The translations under genes were made by a program, and so were the position numbers. From Polyangium spumosum (lineage in GTDB: Bacteria; Myxococcota_A; Polyangia; Polyangiales; Polyangiaceae), in NCBI RefSeq assembly GCF_009649845.1, contig NZ_WJIE01000004.1:1-64000 (forward strand): DNA of 64,000 bases, written 5' to 3'. Below, piece by piece: positions 26,029 through 34,144 of the stretch. Below the pieces are notes generated by a model. It worked only from the letters and a program-made list of their open reading frames with translations, was not told the DNA's origin and made no database searches. Numbering within the stretch: position 1 is the first letter of the stretch; the number at the start of each line of letters is the position of its first letter.

Positions 26029-26742
26029 ATGGCAACAACGAAACACTGCCGCTCCGCGATGGCCACCACCTGTGCCTTGGCGGTACACTTCGTCGTTCCG
26101 ACACCCGTCGCGTACGCCGATCTCAAGGCTTGCTATCTGGTGGCGTACGATTGTAGATCGGCGGTTGGCGCGGACATTCTACTGGGAAGAAGAAATGTGA
26201 TCATGAGGAGGCGCGGTGAGGTGGTCCTGTCGCAGCCTACCGTGCTGCTGAACGCTGGGCAATACCTGGTCCCGAGCGGCCTAGCAGAACCAGGTGAAAC
26301 CGACGGAGCGGCATGCGCCATCCGGGAATTCTTGGAGGAGACAGGGATCGACATGAGCTCGTATCATGGCGAATTGTCGCGGTCGACGCGTACTTTGATG
26401 GATGAGAATACCAAGGAGAAGCATGCGGTGCACTATGTCCGCGTGGATGACGTCGTTGCCCTTGGGAACGCCATCCAGGTGAACCTAGACGCCTCGAACA
26501 CGCTGGCCGACGAGCTCCACGAGGTTGAAATTTCCCCGGAATCCATCGCGATCCACTTCTTCCAGCCCGCCCCGCCGCGACATCATGCCAGGCTCGGGTA
26601 CGTCATGCCCAAGTGGATGAGGGATCAGTACGACGAGGCCAGCCGCTCCGCATGGAACGGCCACCGCCTCGACACCTACCTCCTCAGTCCTGCATCCGAC
26701 TGGTTCAAAATGGCGATCGAGCAAATGCCGAGCTGCCCTTGA
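26029..26742 (+). CDS. secreted Nudix-box protein
   Basis: A 237-aa protein. ATG 26029 is preferred over ATG 26023 because AAGGAG lies 9 bp rather than 3 bp upstream. A signal peptide is predicted (hydrophobic core to VPTPVAYA, about residue 30), which is unusual for Nudix hydrolases, normally cytosolic enzymes cleaving nucleoside-diphosphate-linked compounds. The Nudix box lies at residues 84-107: G-x5-E90, then RE99-100 and EE103-104-TGI. Eight rather than seven residues separate E90 from R99, a one-residue deviation from the consensus. It is the leftmost gene of the repeat-bounded island. It could act on extracellular substrates or be a binding-only relative. Confidence 0.7.
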   Translation: MATTKHCRSAMATTCALAVHFVVPTPVAYADLKACYLVAYDCRSAVGADILLGRRNVIMRRRGEVVLSQPTVLLNAGQYLVPSGLAEPGETDGAACAIREFLEETGIDMSSYHGELSRSTRTLMDENTKEKHAVHYVRVDDVVALGNAIQVNLDASNTLADELHEVEISPESIAIHFFQPAPPRHHARLGYVMPKWMRDQYDEASRSAWNGHRLDTYLLSPASDWFKMAIEQMPSCP

Positions 26743-26794
26743 CGCTGCTCCTTGGCCCGACAGAGTTCGCATGGACGTACGTCGGGTCCCGCCG

Positions 26795-27463
26795 TCAAGC
26801 GGTTTCCGGCTCCTCCACGGGGCTCAGCAACCCCGGTGGCTCCACGCAGAAGATGCCGAGGCCGTCGACCCAATCCGAGCGCTCGCCGAGGAAGTATCGG
26901 ACTCCGCCCACCACCATGCCGGGCGGGCAGACACCCATCCCGCGTCCATGAGTGCCGTGCTCGGCCCCACGCGGCTCTCGACCCCTGTGCCAGTTCACGA
27001 ACAAGGTCTCGCCATCACTCAGTCGCAGGCATGAGATCCCGATAGCGTCGACCCAGTCCGACTTCCCGCCTTCATAGTACTGGACGCCGTTGACGACGTG
27101 TCCTGCCGGGCACTTCCCACCACCCATTCCGTGCGTTCCCTGCCCGCGACTGGGCTCGCCGGAAGGATCCCAGTCGTGCTCAGTTACTTTGCCCGTCAAC
27201 AAGTTGATACAGGAGACACCGATTCTGTTCACCCAATCAGGGTTCTCTCCTGTGAAGTGCTCGAAGTATCGAATACCGTTCACGACCGACAAGGGCGGAC
27301 AATAGCCCATGTCGGCGTCGCGGGCGCCCTGCTCCGCGCCGCGCGCTCCCGCTTCGACGTCCCAGTTGTGACGGACGCCACTTTGCGCAGACGCGAGAGC
27401 CGCAAAAGCGCTCACGACCGCAACTGTCTGGACACCCAGACACAGCTTGAATGAGATTTTCAT
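26795..27463 (-). CDS. secreted three-repeat Cys protein, VMO-I-like
   Basis: A 222-aa secreted protein. ATG 27463 has GGGAG upstream; the signal peptide ends ALASA-Q (residue 26). Three copies of a unit of about 50 residues follow, each containing CP..x-VV.GV.Y then a few residues, (S/P)DWV(D/N).IG(I/V).C. Two Cys per repeat suggest one disulphide each. The threefold pattern and the CP...G...C rhythm recall vitelline-membrane-outer-layer-I beta-prism proteins, which bind carbohydrate, but the match is loose. It sits inside the repeat-bounded island, convergent with the Nudix gene. Confidence 0.6.
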   Translation of the reverse strand: MKISFKLCLGVQTVAVVSAFAALASAQSGVRHNWDVEAGARGAEQGARDADMGYCPPLSVVNGIRYFEHFTGENPDWVNRIGVSCINLLTGKVTEHDWDPSGEPSRGQGTHGMGGGKCPAGHVVNGVQYYEGGKSDWVDAIGISCLRLSDGETLFVNWHRGREPRGAEHGTHGRGMGVCPPGMVVGGVRYFLGERSDWVDGLGIFCVEPPGLLSPVEEPETA

Positions 27464-27742
27464 GGCCCATGCTCCCTTGATGGCGAATCGATGTCCCAAG
27501 TGCTCCGACGTCGCTCGTTGTGGGCCGATGGGAAGTTCATGCTCGGAGATCCGGCGCGGTGTTCATTCAATTACGCCTTCCCATCAATGACAACGACGCG
27601 AAAAATCTACGCCCCTTGGATCCTGTCGTCAAGGTCAGACCGCGGAGGGAACAGCGATCGCATCGGCGCTTGCGACGCGGAGTGGATCGCACAAGTGATA
27701 TACAAGGCCAATCGATTGGCCCACGCATGAAAGGAGCCGAAA

Positions 27743-29011
27743 ATGTCACTCAGTCACAAGTGGGCACGCTTGATTGGGCCGACTGCGTTTGCTGTCTTCG
27801 CCGCCGATGCCTGCACAAGCGACTCGGTCGCGCTCGCAGGTGTCCCCATGGTCGGATTCGAATGGGAGTTTCCAGGAGTAAAAGTAGCGATGGTTGCCAG
27901 GGACAAGGCCAACAACCCCGTCGATCCAGAGCTCGCTGGACCTGAAAGGGTGCTGTGTGCCAGCGACAAGATCAACAGTTATCCTCTTGTGAGCATCACG
28001 TACGACGATGGTAAAGGGCCTGAGGGAAAAAAGCCGGTCCGGACACTCGAGATCATGACGGCGCCGTTCGAGGTAGTCAAGATGAATGAAATAATGCCAC
28101 AATCATTCGCTGCGATCAAGGGGTTCTTCGCGGCAGCGTTGAATGAAAAGAGTGAAAAGAGTGATGGTTGGTATAAGTCATGGTCTTCCATTGCGGAAGA
28201 GTCGGAATTGTTGTTGCTCAACACAAGTGCCAACAACTGGCCCTGCGGGCGCAAGCCTGAAGAATTGGTCGATACGTACGGTGACCACGTTGGTTACGTA
28301 CGATTTAATGCGGATATAAGTTTTTATCCTATGCGCCAATGGCACCACCGTGATGTGGGGACCCAAACCAATGTCGGCATCAAACTCTCGGATTTGGTCA
28401 CGAGAGATCTGAGTGGTAGACGCCTGTTTGGTGACGAGAAGGTGATCGGGCAAAAGGCCTACGAGCAGGCGAAGGACGCGTTGAGAAACGTGGACATGGA
28501 CGACGAAGCCAAGAGTTTTCTGATACTCGTCGCGATGGGCGTAAATGTTCACACAGAAATGAACCAGATCGGTAGCGACAGCTTGTCTAACGCCGCGGTC
28601 AAGAACATGTTCGGGATGTATCCCAAAACGCGTCTGAACGATATATACAGGGGGCTGCAAGAGAATGATCGCGATAAGGTTGAGGGGTGGTTGGTCAACA
28701 GTAATGAGTTTAACACGAAATTTTGTGTCCAGCCGATGGATTGCACAAAGGAGATATCCAACTATTGGGAAGCGATCCGTGATGGCATGGACCCAATCGA
28801 TGTTGCCAAACCTGCTGGTCCTATCACGTTGAATGATCCAGGTGGTATGGGTGTCGTCATGGAGGTCCGCCTGCAGGACGCATTGGTTAACAGGTACGCA
28901 ACACTCCGATGGAGGGGACCCAAAAACAAAGGGAACGAGGGGCAATTTGAATTGGTGGACTGGGAAAGGTTCAAACACTCGATTGATAAACTGTTCTCCG
29001 TTGCGAATTGA
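27743..29011 (+). CDS. AT-richer gene with amidoligase/GCS2-like motifs
   Basis: A 422-aa protein; GAAAGGAG lies 7 bp before the ATG. The first 30 residues are weakly signal-like. Three spaced motifs fit the glutamate-cysteine-ligase-like/amidoligase fold: GFEWEF (38-43), LEIMTAPFE (102-110) and a late VVMEVRL. In that family the acidic residues bind metal and ATP and the enzymes form amide bonds. The assignment is hand-made and uncertain. Base composition differs visibly from neighbours: two hand-counted lines give 24/60 and 31/60 G+C (28141-28200 and 28321-28380), pointing to horizontal acquisition. It lies 130 bp upstream of the cytolysin gene on the same strand. Confidence 0.45.
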   Translation: MSLSHKWARLIGPTAFAVFAADACTSDSVALAGVPMVGFEWEFPGVKVAMVARDKANNPVDPELAGPERVLCASDKINSYPLVSITYDDGKGPEGKKPVRTLEIMTAPFEVVKMNEIMPQSFAAIKGFFAAALNEKSEKSDGWYKSWSSIAEESELLLLNTSANNWPCGRKPEELVDTYGDHVGYVRFNADISFYPMRQWHHRDVGTQTNVGIKLSDLVTRDLSGRRLFGDEKVIGQKAYEQAKDALRNVDMDDEAKSFLILVAMGVNVHTEMNQIGSDSLSNAAVKNMFGMYPKTRLNDIYRGLQENDRDKVEGWLVNSNEFNTKFCVQPMDCTKEISNYWEAIRDGMDPIDVAKPAGPITLNDPGGMGVVMEVRLQDALVNRYATLRWRGPKNKGNEGQFELVDWERFKHSIDKLFSVAN

Positions 29012-29141
29012 GCGAATGGCTTGGGCCCACGTGTCTATACGAGGACCGCAGCATTTGGAGGCAATCTGGAGGGGTGCACCTGTCAATCATGGGCAGCCAT
29101 GGCCGTAACCATCCGACTGTTGTCGTAGTGGCGGGGAGATC

Positions 29142-30704
29142 ATGACGAAGCTGAGATTAATTACACTCCTGGCTCATGTGGGCCTGTTGGGCACCGCCTG
29201 CGTCGCGACCACCGATGAGGCAGATTCGAGCCGAACGGGCGAATATCGACAGGATGGTGAGATACACCGCGGCGAGGCGAGCCAGCCGTTGATGGCGATT
29301 GCCGCGATCGACATCGACGATTACATCCGCTCCCTGGACTACGATCAGCGACAGATCTTGAATGTCCAGCTGGAGGGCCGGACGCCGACGCCGCCGGCCA
29401 GGGAGCGGGAGAAGAAGGGGAGCGCGGTCATCATCACGACGAAAACGGAGCACTCCCTCAGCAAGAACCTGTCCGATGTGGCTCTCCTGCGCCCCACGAC
29501 CGGAGTGATTTTTCCCGGCGCGCTGATCTTCGCGGACCACAACCTGATGGAGGGGCAGCCGGTACCCATCACGCTCCCCCGGAGCAACATGATCATCTCG
29601 ATCGATCTCCCGGGATTGCGGCATGGCTGGCGAGTCGTCGAAGAGCCCTCCAACTCGTCCGTTCAAGATGCCGTCGTGGAAATGCTGGAGGAGTGGAACG
29701 CACGCCCTGCGTCTCAGGGTTACGCGAACGCGGCCCGCTCGTACTTCGAGGTAAAGACGGCGTATACCTCGAGGCAGGTCGCGCTGGAGCTCGGCATCAA
29801 CGCCAAGTGGGCCGCCGGGGCGGCCTCGTCACAGCTCGACGTCAGCACCAACTCCGAAACCTCGGTTGCGATTGCATTTTTCAAGCAGGTCTTCTACACC
29901 GTCACCCTGGATGTCCCCAGCAGACCGTCAGCGTTCTTCGCGGATTCTGTCACTCTCGCTGATGTACAGCAGATGTTCAAAGCCGAACGCCCCCCCGCCT
30001 ACGTGCGGAGCGTGGACTACGGCCGTATACTCATGGTGCGAATGGAAACGATGTCACGCGACACCCGAGCCAATCTGCAGGGCGCCCTGAAGCAGGTGAC
30101 CTCCGGCGGCTTCGAGGTGGGAGGCAGCCTGCGTGCTCATTACGAGGACATCGCCAAGAACGCGACCTTCACGGTCGTGGCCATTGGTGGGGGCGCCCAG
30201 ACGGTCACATCGTTCGCGGGCAGTGAAGACGACATGAAGAAGTTGCGAGAGTACATCACCAATGGTGCGACTTACCGGAGGGACAACCCGGGGGCCCCCA
30301 TCTCCTACACGGTGGCATTCATGCGAGACAACGCGATCGCCACGATGGGTTTCACGGGCGACTACACCCAGACAGAAAGCGTCGAGTACCCGAACGGGTT
30401 CATCAAGATGGAGCACCGCGGGGCGTACGTGGCAAAGTTCGAGGTCTCCTGGGAGGAGCCCGACTTCAACGACGAATACACAGTACGCAAATCATGGAAG
30501 TCTGGCAATAAAACAGCGGGCTACTCGCACAAGCTCGACCTGCCGGGCGACGCGCGCAACGTGAAGATACTCGGCATGGCTGCCACCGGCCTCATTTGGG
30601 ATCCGTGGGCAGAGGTGCTGAATCTTGCTTTGCCGGGCATCGACAACAAGTGCTACCGCATCAAAGGTACGACCCTGCACCGGAGCTGGGACACCCGGTG
30701 CTAA
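29142..30704 (+). CDS. cholesterol-dependent (thiol-activated) cytolysin
   Basis: A 520-aa member of the CDC pore-forming toxin family, which binds membrane sterol and oligomerises into large beta-barrel pores. Family landmarks run in order: PGALIFADHNL then ISIDLPGL; AIAFFKQVFYTVTLDVP; PPAYVRSVDYGRILMVRME; HRGAYVAKFEVSWEE. The undecapeptide is A480-A-T-G-L-I-W-D-P-W-A490 (30579-30611) instead of ECTGLAWEWWR: Cys is absent and WEWW is WDPW. The sterol-recognition Thr-Leu pair is kept (T511-L512 in KGTTLH). The N-terminus is a lipoprotein-type signal ending LGTAC (Cys20), unusual for CDCs. CDCs are mainly Gram-positive toxins with few Gram-negative examples. Confidence 0.93.
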   Translation: MTKLRLITLLAHVGLLGTACVATTDEADSSRTGEYRQDGEIHRGEASQPLMAIAAIDIDDYIRSLDYDQRQILNVQLEGRTPTPPAREREKKGSAVIITTKTEHSLSKNLSDVALLRPTTGVIFPGALIFADHNLMEGQPVPITLPRSNMIISIDLPGLRHGWRVVEEPSNSSVQDAVVEMLEEWNARPASQGYANAARSYFEVKTAYTSRQVALELGINAKWAAGAASSQLDVSTNSETSVAIAFFKQVFYTVTLDVPSRPSAFFADSVTLADVQQMFKAERPPAYVRSVDYGRILMVRMETMSRDTRANLQGALKQVTSGGFEVGGSLRAHYEDIAKNATFTVVAIGGGAQTVTSFAGSEDDMKKLREYITNGATYRRDNPGAPISYTVAFMRDNAIATMGFTGDYTQTESVEYPNGFIKMEHRGAYVAKFEVSWEEPDFNDEYTVRKSWKSGNKTAGYSHKLDLPGDARNVKILGMAATGLIWDPWAEVLNLALPGIDNKCYRIKGTTLHRSWDTRC

Positions 30705-30758
30705 GCGGGTGCATGCGTCGGAACGGTGCGGGATGCCCCGCACGACGCGGGTGGGGGG

Positions 30759-30912
30759 TACGAGGAGGCTCGTGCCCATTTGCATGTTGTGGGTCGGGCT
30801 CAGGAGCCCGATCGAGATCCCGTCGCACGTCATCGTCGGGTCCTGCTTCCCGTCTTCATGAGATCCGACGCCTGTCGGATCTGGTTGAGATCGATTGCAG
30901 TGTCGACGAGCT
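30759..30912 (-). pseudogene. 3' remnant of a paralogue of the lipoprotein at 31802-33061
   Basis: This stretch is a diverged copy of about 31840-31990, the 3' end of the intact lipoprotein gene. Shared text includes ATCGAGATCCCGTCGCACGT and CTGTCGGATCTGGTT. Translated on the minus strand it gives NQIRQASDLMK, then after a frameshift QDPTMTCDGISIG, against NQIRQGSDIMK and QDPTKTCDGISIG in the intact gene. The remnant ends exactly where the right 98-bp repeat begins. Confidence 0.75.
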
Positions 30913-30914
30913 TG

Positions 30915-31012
30915 TGTCTGTCCGACCCCCCGCGCGGCGGGTTCGGGGCTCGACGCCGCGGCGACCCCCGAACACGCGGCCGGGGTCCAGTATCCCTCCA
31001 CGGCGCCGCACG
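30915..31012 (+). repeat. 98-bp direct repeat, right copy
   Basis: Same-strand copy of 25459-25556. It abuts the truncated lipoprotein remnant on its left, as expected if the element, or a recombination through it, removed the rest of that gene. Between it and 31265 no gene is supported. Confidence 0.85.
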
Positions 31013-31265
31013 CCCCCACGCCTTCGAACGCCGGCGGGCAACGCGCCCACGGCGAGCGTGCTCGCGAGGCATAACAAAAGGGAAGGGATGGAGCGCGTGG
31101 ACGCGCGGCGGGGTCTTCGGGGTGAGCTCATGCGAGGTGGGATCCACCGCGCCTCGCGGGTGGCTCAAAAAAGACCACGAAGCGCCGCGCGAGACGAAGA
31201 TGAGCCGATCCGGCCGCCTCGAGGATCCAACCCGAAGGACGCCTCTGCCGGAGCGCTCGATCGAC

Positions 31266-31798
31266 ATGGGCAACGTCGGCGGATCGCTCCGCGAGCGCGC
31301 CCTCGCCCTGGCGCTCGCGGAGCTCTTGCGCGCGCGCTGGGCGGATATCGCGGCGATGGCCGCCGAAAACACCTCCGACGACCCGGCCCGCGCCTCCGCG
31401 CGTGCATCGAGTCCACCCAGCGCGTCCCTGCCGGCGCGTCCCCCGAGCCAGCCTCCCGCGCCGTCGCGTGGCCCTCGGCCTTCCGAGCGCGCGCCCCCTC
31501 CGCCGCTCCTCTCGGCGGGCGGCTCTCGGCGGGCCCGCGTATCGAACTGGGCTCTTGCGACGCGCGCCTCCGCGCGCTCGCGACGGTGGCCCCCGTCGCC
31601 TCCGCGGGTGGCCTCGTCGTGATCGTGTCGGGGGTCGGGAGCGGCCGCGTGGCGCTCGTACCTAGGCTCTGGATATCGCTGGATCTCGAGGTCGGTTACG
31701 TGCTCCGCCGCCTCGAATCCCCGGCCGCCGCGCGCGCCTCGCTTGGCTTCGGCGGGATGCTCGGCGGCGGCCGGCTCGGGCTCGCGCTCGCCCTCTGA
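31266..31798 (+). pseudogene. frameshifted remnant of an envelope-type protein gene
   Basis: The N-terminal part (GGSLRERALALALAELLRAR from ATG 31266) and the C-terminal part (LGGRLSAGPRIELGSC ... ISLDLEVGYVLRRLE ... GMLGGGRLGLALAL) lie in different frames of the same strand. Together they resemble a beta-strand-rich hypothetical protein type that I associate with Polyangiales genomes, here much shortened in the middle and with at least one frameshift. Probably non-functional. Confidence 0.5.
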
Positions 31799-31801
31799 CG
31801 T

Positions 31802-33061
31802 TCAGGGCGCGCAGGGATCGACCGGCGGCGGGTCCGGCGGGGCCACGGCGCCCAGGTGGGCCGCCTTCATCGTGAACCCGATTCCGATCGAGATCCCGTC
31901 GCACGTCTTCGTCGGGTCCTGCGTCCCGTCCTTCATGATATCGGACCCCTGTCGGATCTGGTTCATGATCGATTGCAACGTCGGCGAGCTCGGGTCACAG
32001 AACGAATCGTCGAACTTCGCGGCCGTCTTCGCGATCTCCGCCAGGAACGCCTCCGTGTCGATGATGCCGCCGAGCTGCCCCTCGATGGCCCCGTCGTGGC
32101 CTGGAGAGAGCTTCATTTCGAGGCGCGCGTGGCGGATGGGGATCGCCGAGAGGATCGCGTCGTTTCCATCACCGAGCACCAGATTGAAGTTCGCCTCGGG
32201 GCCGGATCGGTAGACGTCGTCCTCGATCACGCTCTGCAGGAACACGTTCTTCGCCGAGGCAGGATCCGCCGGGTCGAGCAGGAAGTCGGGCCCGAGGGGC
32301 CAGGCGTCGGTCCCGTCCCATTGCGGCGCCGCCAGGTTGTCGCCGCGGTAGAGCTTGCTCGTCGCGGCGCACGACGTCGACGCGCCGAGCCCCTCGATGG
32401 CCAGCAGGTAGGTGAATTTGCCGGCCTGCATTTCCTGGTTCACCTGGCTCGAGTAGTCGCTGGTGAGCGCCAGGATGATGGGCAGGATGTTCTTGCCGAA
32501 AGAGTTGTCCTTGCCCTCGTTGCCGTCGGGGTACACCGCGGCGGGGTGGCCGCCGCTCGCCGGCTGGCACAACCCGACGGAGTCCTTCGTCGAGATCACG
32601 CCATCGAGGTTCATTCCATAGTGCTTCCAGGCCATGTAGTTCGGCGTGCCGTCGGGATCCGTCTCGCCCAGCAGGAGCTTGTCGATGGCGAAGACCGTCG
32701 TCGTCCCGTCATTACACGCCGGCAAGCTTCCGCCGCCGCCAGCGCCGCCGAAGCCCCCCTCGCCGCCGCCGCCGCCGCCCGCGCCGCCGATGCCACCTTC
32801 GCCGCCGCCGCCGCCCGCGCCGCCGAAGCCACCTTCGCCGCCCACGCCGCCGCTGCCACCCTGGCTGACGCCGCCTTCGCCGCCCGCGCCGCCGCTGCCA
32901 CCCTGGCTGACGCCGCCTTCGCCGCCTTCGCCGCCCGCGCCGCCGCTGCCTCCGGGGCCACCTGGGCCGGCGTTCACGGTGACATTGCAGCCGGCCGCGA
33001 ATGCGATCGCCGCCGCCGTCAAGACGACCCCACCCGCTCGCAACAAGGAAGAATACCTCAT
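31802..33061 (-). CDS. Gly-rich linker lipoprotein
   Basis: A 419-aa lipoprotein. ATG 33061 has AGGAG upstream; the lipobox ends FAAGC (Cys25). Residues about 30-115 are Gly/Glu/Ala repeats (GGEGG and GGAGGEGG types, with a repeated SQGGSGG element). A folded domain of about 300 residues follows, starting CNDGTTTVFAIDKLLLG and containing four or more Cys. Function not recognised. A degenerate 3' copy of this gene lies at 30759-30912, so the family has duplicated locally. Confidence 0.8.
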   Translation of the reverse strand: MRYSSLLRAGGVVLTAAAIAFAAGCNVTVNAGPGGPGGSGGAGGEGGEGGVSQGGSGGAGGEGGVSQGGSGGVGGEGGFGGAGGGGGEGGIGGAGGGGGGEGGFGGAGGGGSLPACNDGTTTVFAIDKLLLGETDPDGTPNYMAWKHYGMNLDGVISTKDSVGLCQPASGGHPAAVYPDGNEGKDNSFGKNILPIILALTSDYSSQVNQEMQAGKFTYLLAIEGLGASTSCAATSKLYRGDNLAAPQWDGTDAWPLGPDFLLDPADPASAKNVFLQSVIEDDVYRSGPEANFNLVLGDGNDAILSAIPIRHARLEMKLSPGHDGAIEGQLGGIIDTEAFLAEIAKTAAKFDDSFCDPSSPTLQSIMNQIRQGSDIMKDGTQDPTKTCDGISIGIGFTMKAAHLGAVAPPDPPPVDPCAP

Positions 33062-33278
33062 ACCTATCTCCTCTCGATTCACCCTGCCGGTAGCGGCAGC
33101 TTTTCGACCATCCAGCCTGGGACACGGCAACATGCGTGCCGTGGATGGTGGTTCTCTTTTACGGTCCGCGCCCTCGCGCGCTGGCAACCTGGTTGGCGCC
33201 CCCCCGGTCGTGCTGCCAACCCGGCAAGAGTCGGACGTGCCTGGAACGCCGCGCGTGGACGTGGTTGCGCGTGAGGAA

Positions 33279-34052
33279 TCAGGGGTGGACTTCGGGGATC
33301 TCGGCCTCCGCCGCGGCGGCCTCTTCCGGCTCTTTGGCCGTGTCCCTCCGGGCGGCGTTTGCTCGGTATTCGTCGAGCGGTCGGAGCGCGTCGCGCGCGG
33401 CGGCGCGGGATTCGATCGAGGCCTCCTCGTCGAGGCATACCGCGACGAGCTGGAGGGCGTGGAGAGCGATCGCGGCGCCCACCTCGCGCAGCGGGACGGC
33501 GAGGCTCGGGGTGGCGACCTCGGCGCGGGCCTTGGTGACGCCGATGGCCTGCCCGTACAGCTTGTGGATCCGCCGCACCTCGGCGAGGAACTCGGGCCCC
33601 GCGACGGCATCGATATCGGCGGCGAGCTGCTCCTCGTCGATCCGCTCGAGCCGCTTCTGCGTCTCGGCCCACTGGCTCGCATAATCGGCCTTGAGGAACG
33701 AGAGCCCCGTGGGGAACAGGGTGGCGACCAGGAAGCCGGCGCGCGCGGCGAGGGGATGTGTCTCCTCGGGCAGGCCCGAATAATCCTCGATTCGCCCGAA
33801 GAGGCGGCTCATGGCATGATCGGCGAGCACGTCGAAAGGCCGCGCGTCGGGCCGCTTCGCCACGCGATCCCGCTCCTTCCACGTGGTCTGGAGCGAGACG
33901 GCCTTCTGGCGGAGCGCCTTCGCGGCCTTCTTGACGGCGAGCGGCGCATGCTTGGGCGTGGCGGCGAGGAGCTTGGTCGAGAGCGCGACGGCGCCGGGCA
34001 CGTCGAGCTTGGGTGAACGAACATAAACGGACGGGTCGAATTCAGCGTCCAT
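33279..34052 (-). CDS. 257-aa conserved helical protein, paralogue A
   Basis: Start ATG 34052 has GGAGG 5 bp upstream. The protein is soluble and mostly helical, with no signal. It aligns over its whole length with the protein at 56136-56909, also exactly 257 aa. Shared features are VKKA.K.L near residue 45, a GLSFL segment, RIDEE.{2}A.DI, AG.EFL..VR..H..YG, and ARxALRPLDxxR near the C-terminus. I recognise no named family; both copies may be confined to myxobacteria. Its upstream region carries five 43-bp tandem repeats and a palindrome. Confidence 0.7.
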   Translation of the reverse strand: MDAEFDPSVYVRSPKLDVPGAVALSTKLLAATPKHAPLAVKKAAKALRQKAVSLQTTWKERDRVAKRPDARPFDVLADHAMSRLFGRIEDYSGLPEETHPLAARAGFLVATLFPTGLSFLKADYASQWAETQKRLERIDEEQLAADIDAVAGPEFLAEVRRIHKLYGQAIGVTKARAEVATPSLAVPLREVGAAIALHALQLVAVCLDEEASIESRAAARDALRPLDEYRANAARRDTAKEPEEAAAAEAEIPEVHP

Positions 34053-34123
34053 GGAAACCTCCATCAAAAGGGGGTGCGAGGCAGACGATGGAGGGCGCAG
34101 GAGTGTGCAGACGGAATCTTGCT

Positions 34124-34139
34124 CGATGTGCGCACATCG
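34124..34139. promoter_or_regulatory. 16-bp palindrome upstream of paralogue A
   Basis: A perfect palindrome, CGATGTGCGCACATCG, 72-87 bp ahead of the start of the 257-aa gene and next to the 43-bp repeats. The first repeat unit carries a related dyad, CGATGT-GGA-ACATCG. Candidate operator or hairpin. Confidence 0.35.
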
Positions 34140-34144
34140 TTCCT

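Noticed and set aside
28178..29086. 302-aa minus-strand frame in the AT-richer gene
   Set aside because: Antisense to a frame with a good ribosome binding site and ordered motifs; no supporting start or domain.
30596..31798. 400-aa intact gene
   Set aside because: It runs through the cytolysin 3' end, the 98-bp repeat and two frames of a degraded gene; only the last part resembles a protein, and that is frameshifted.
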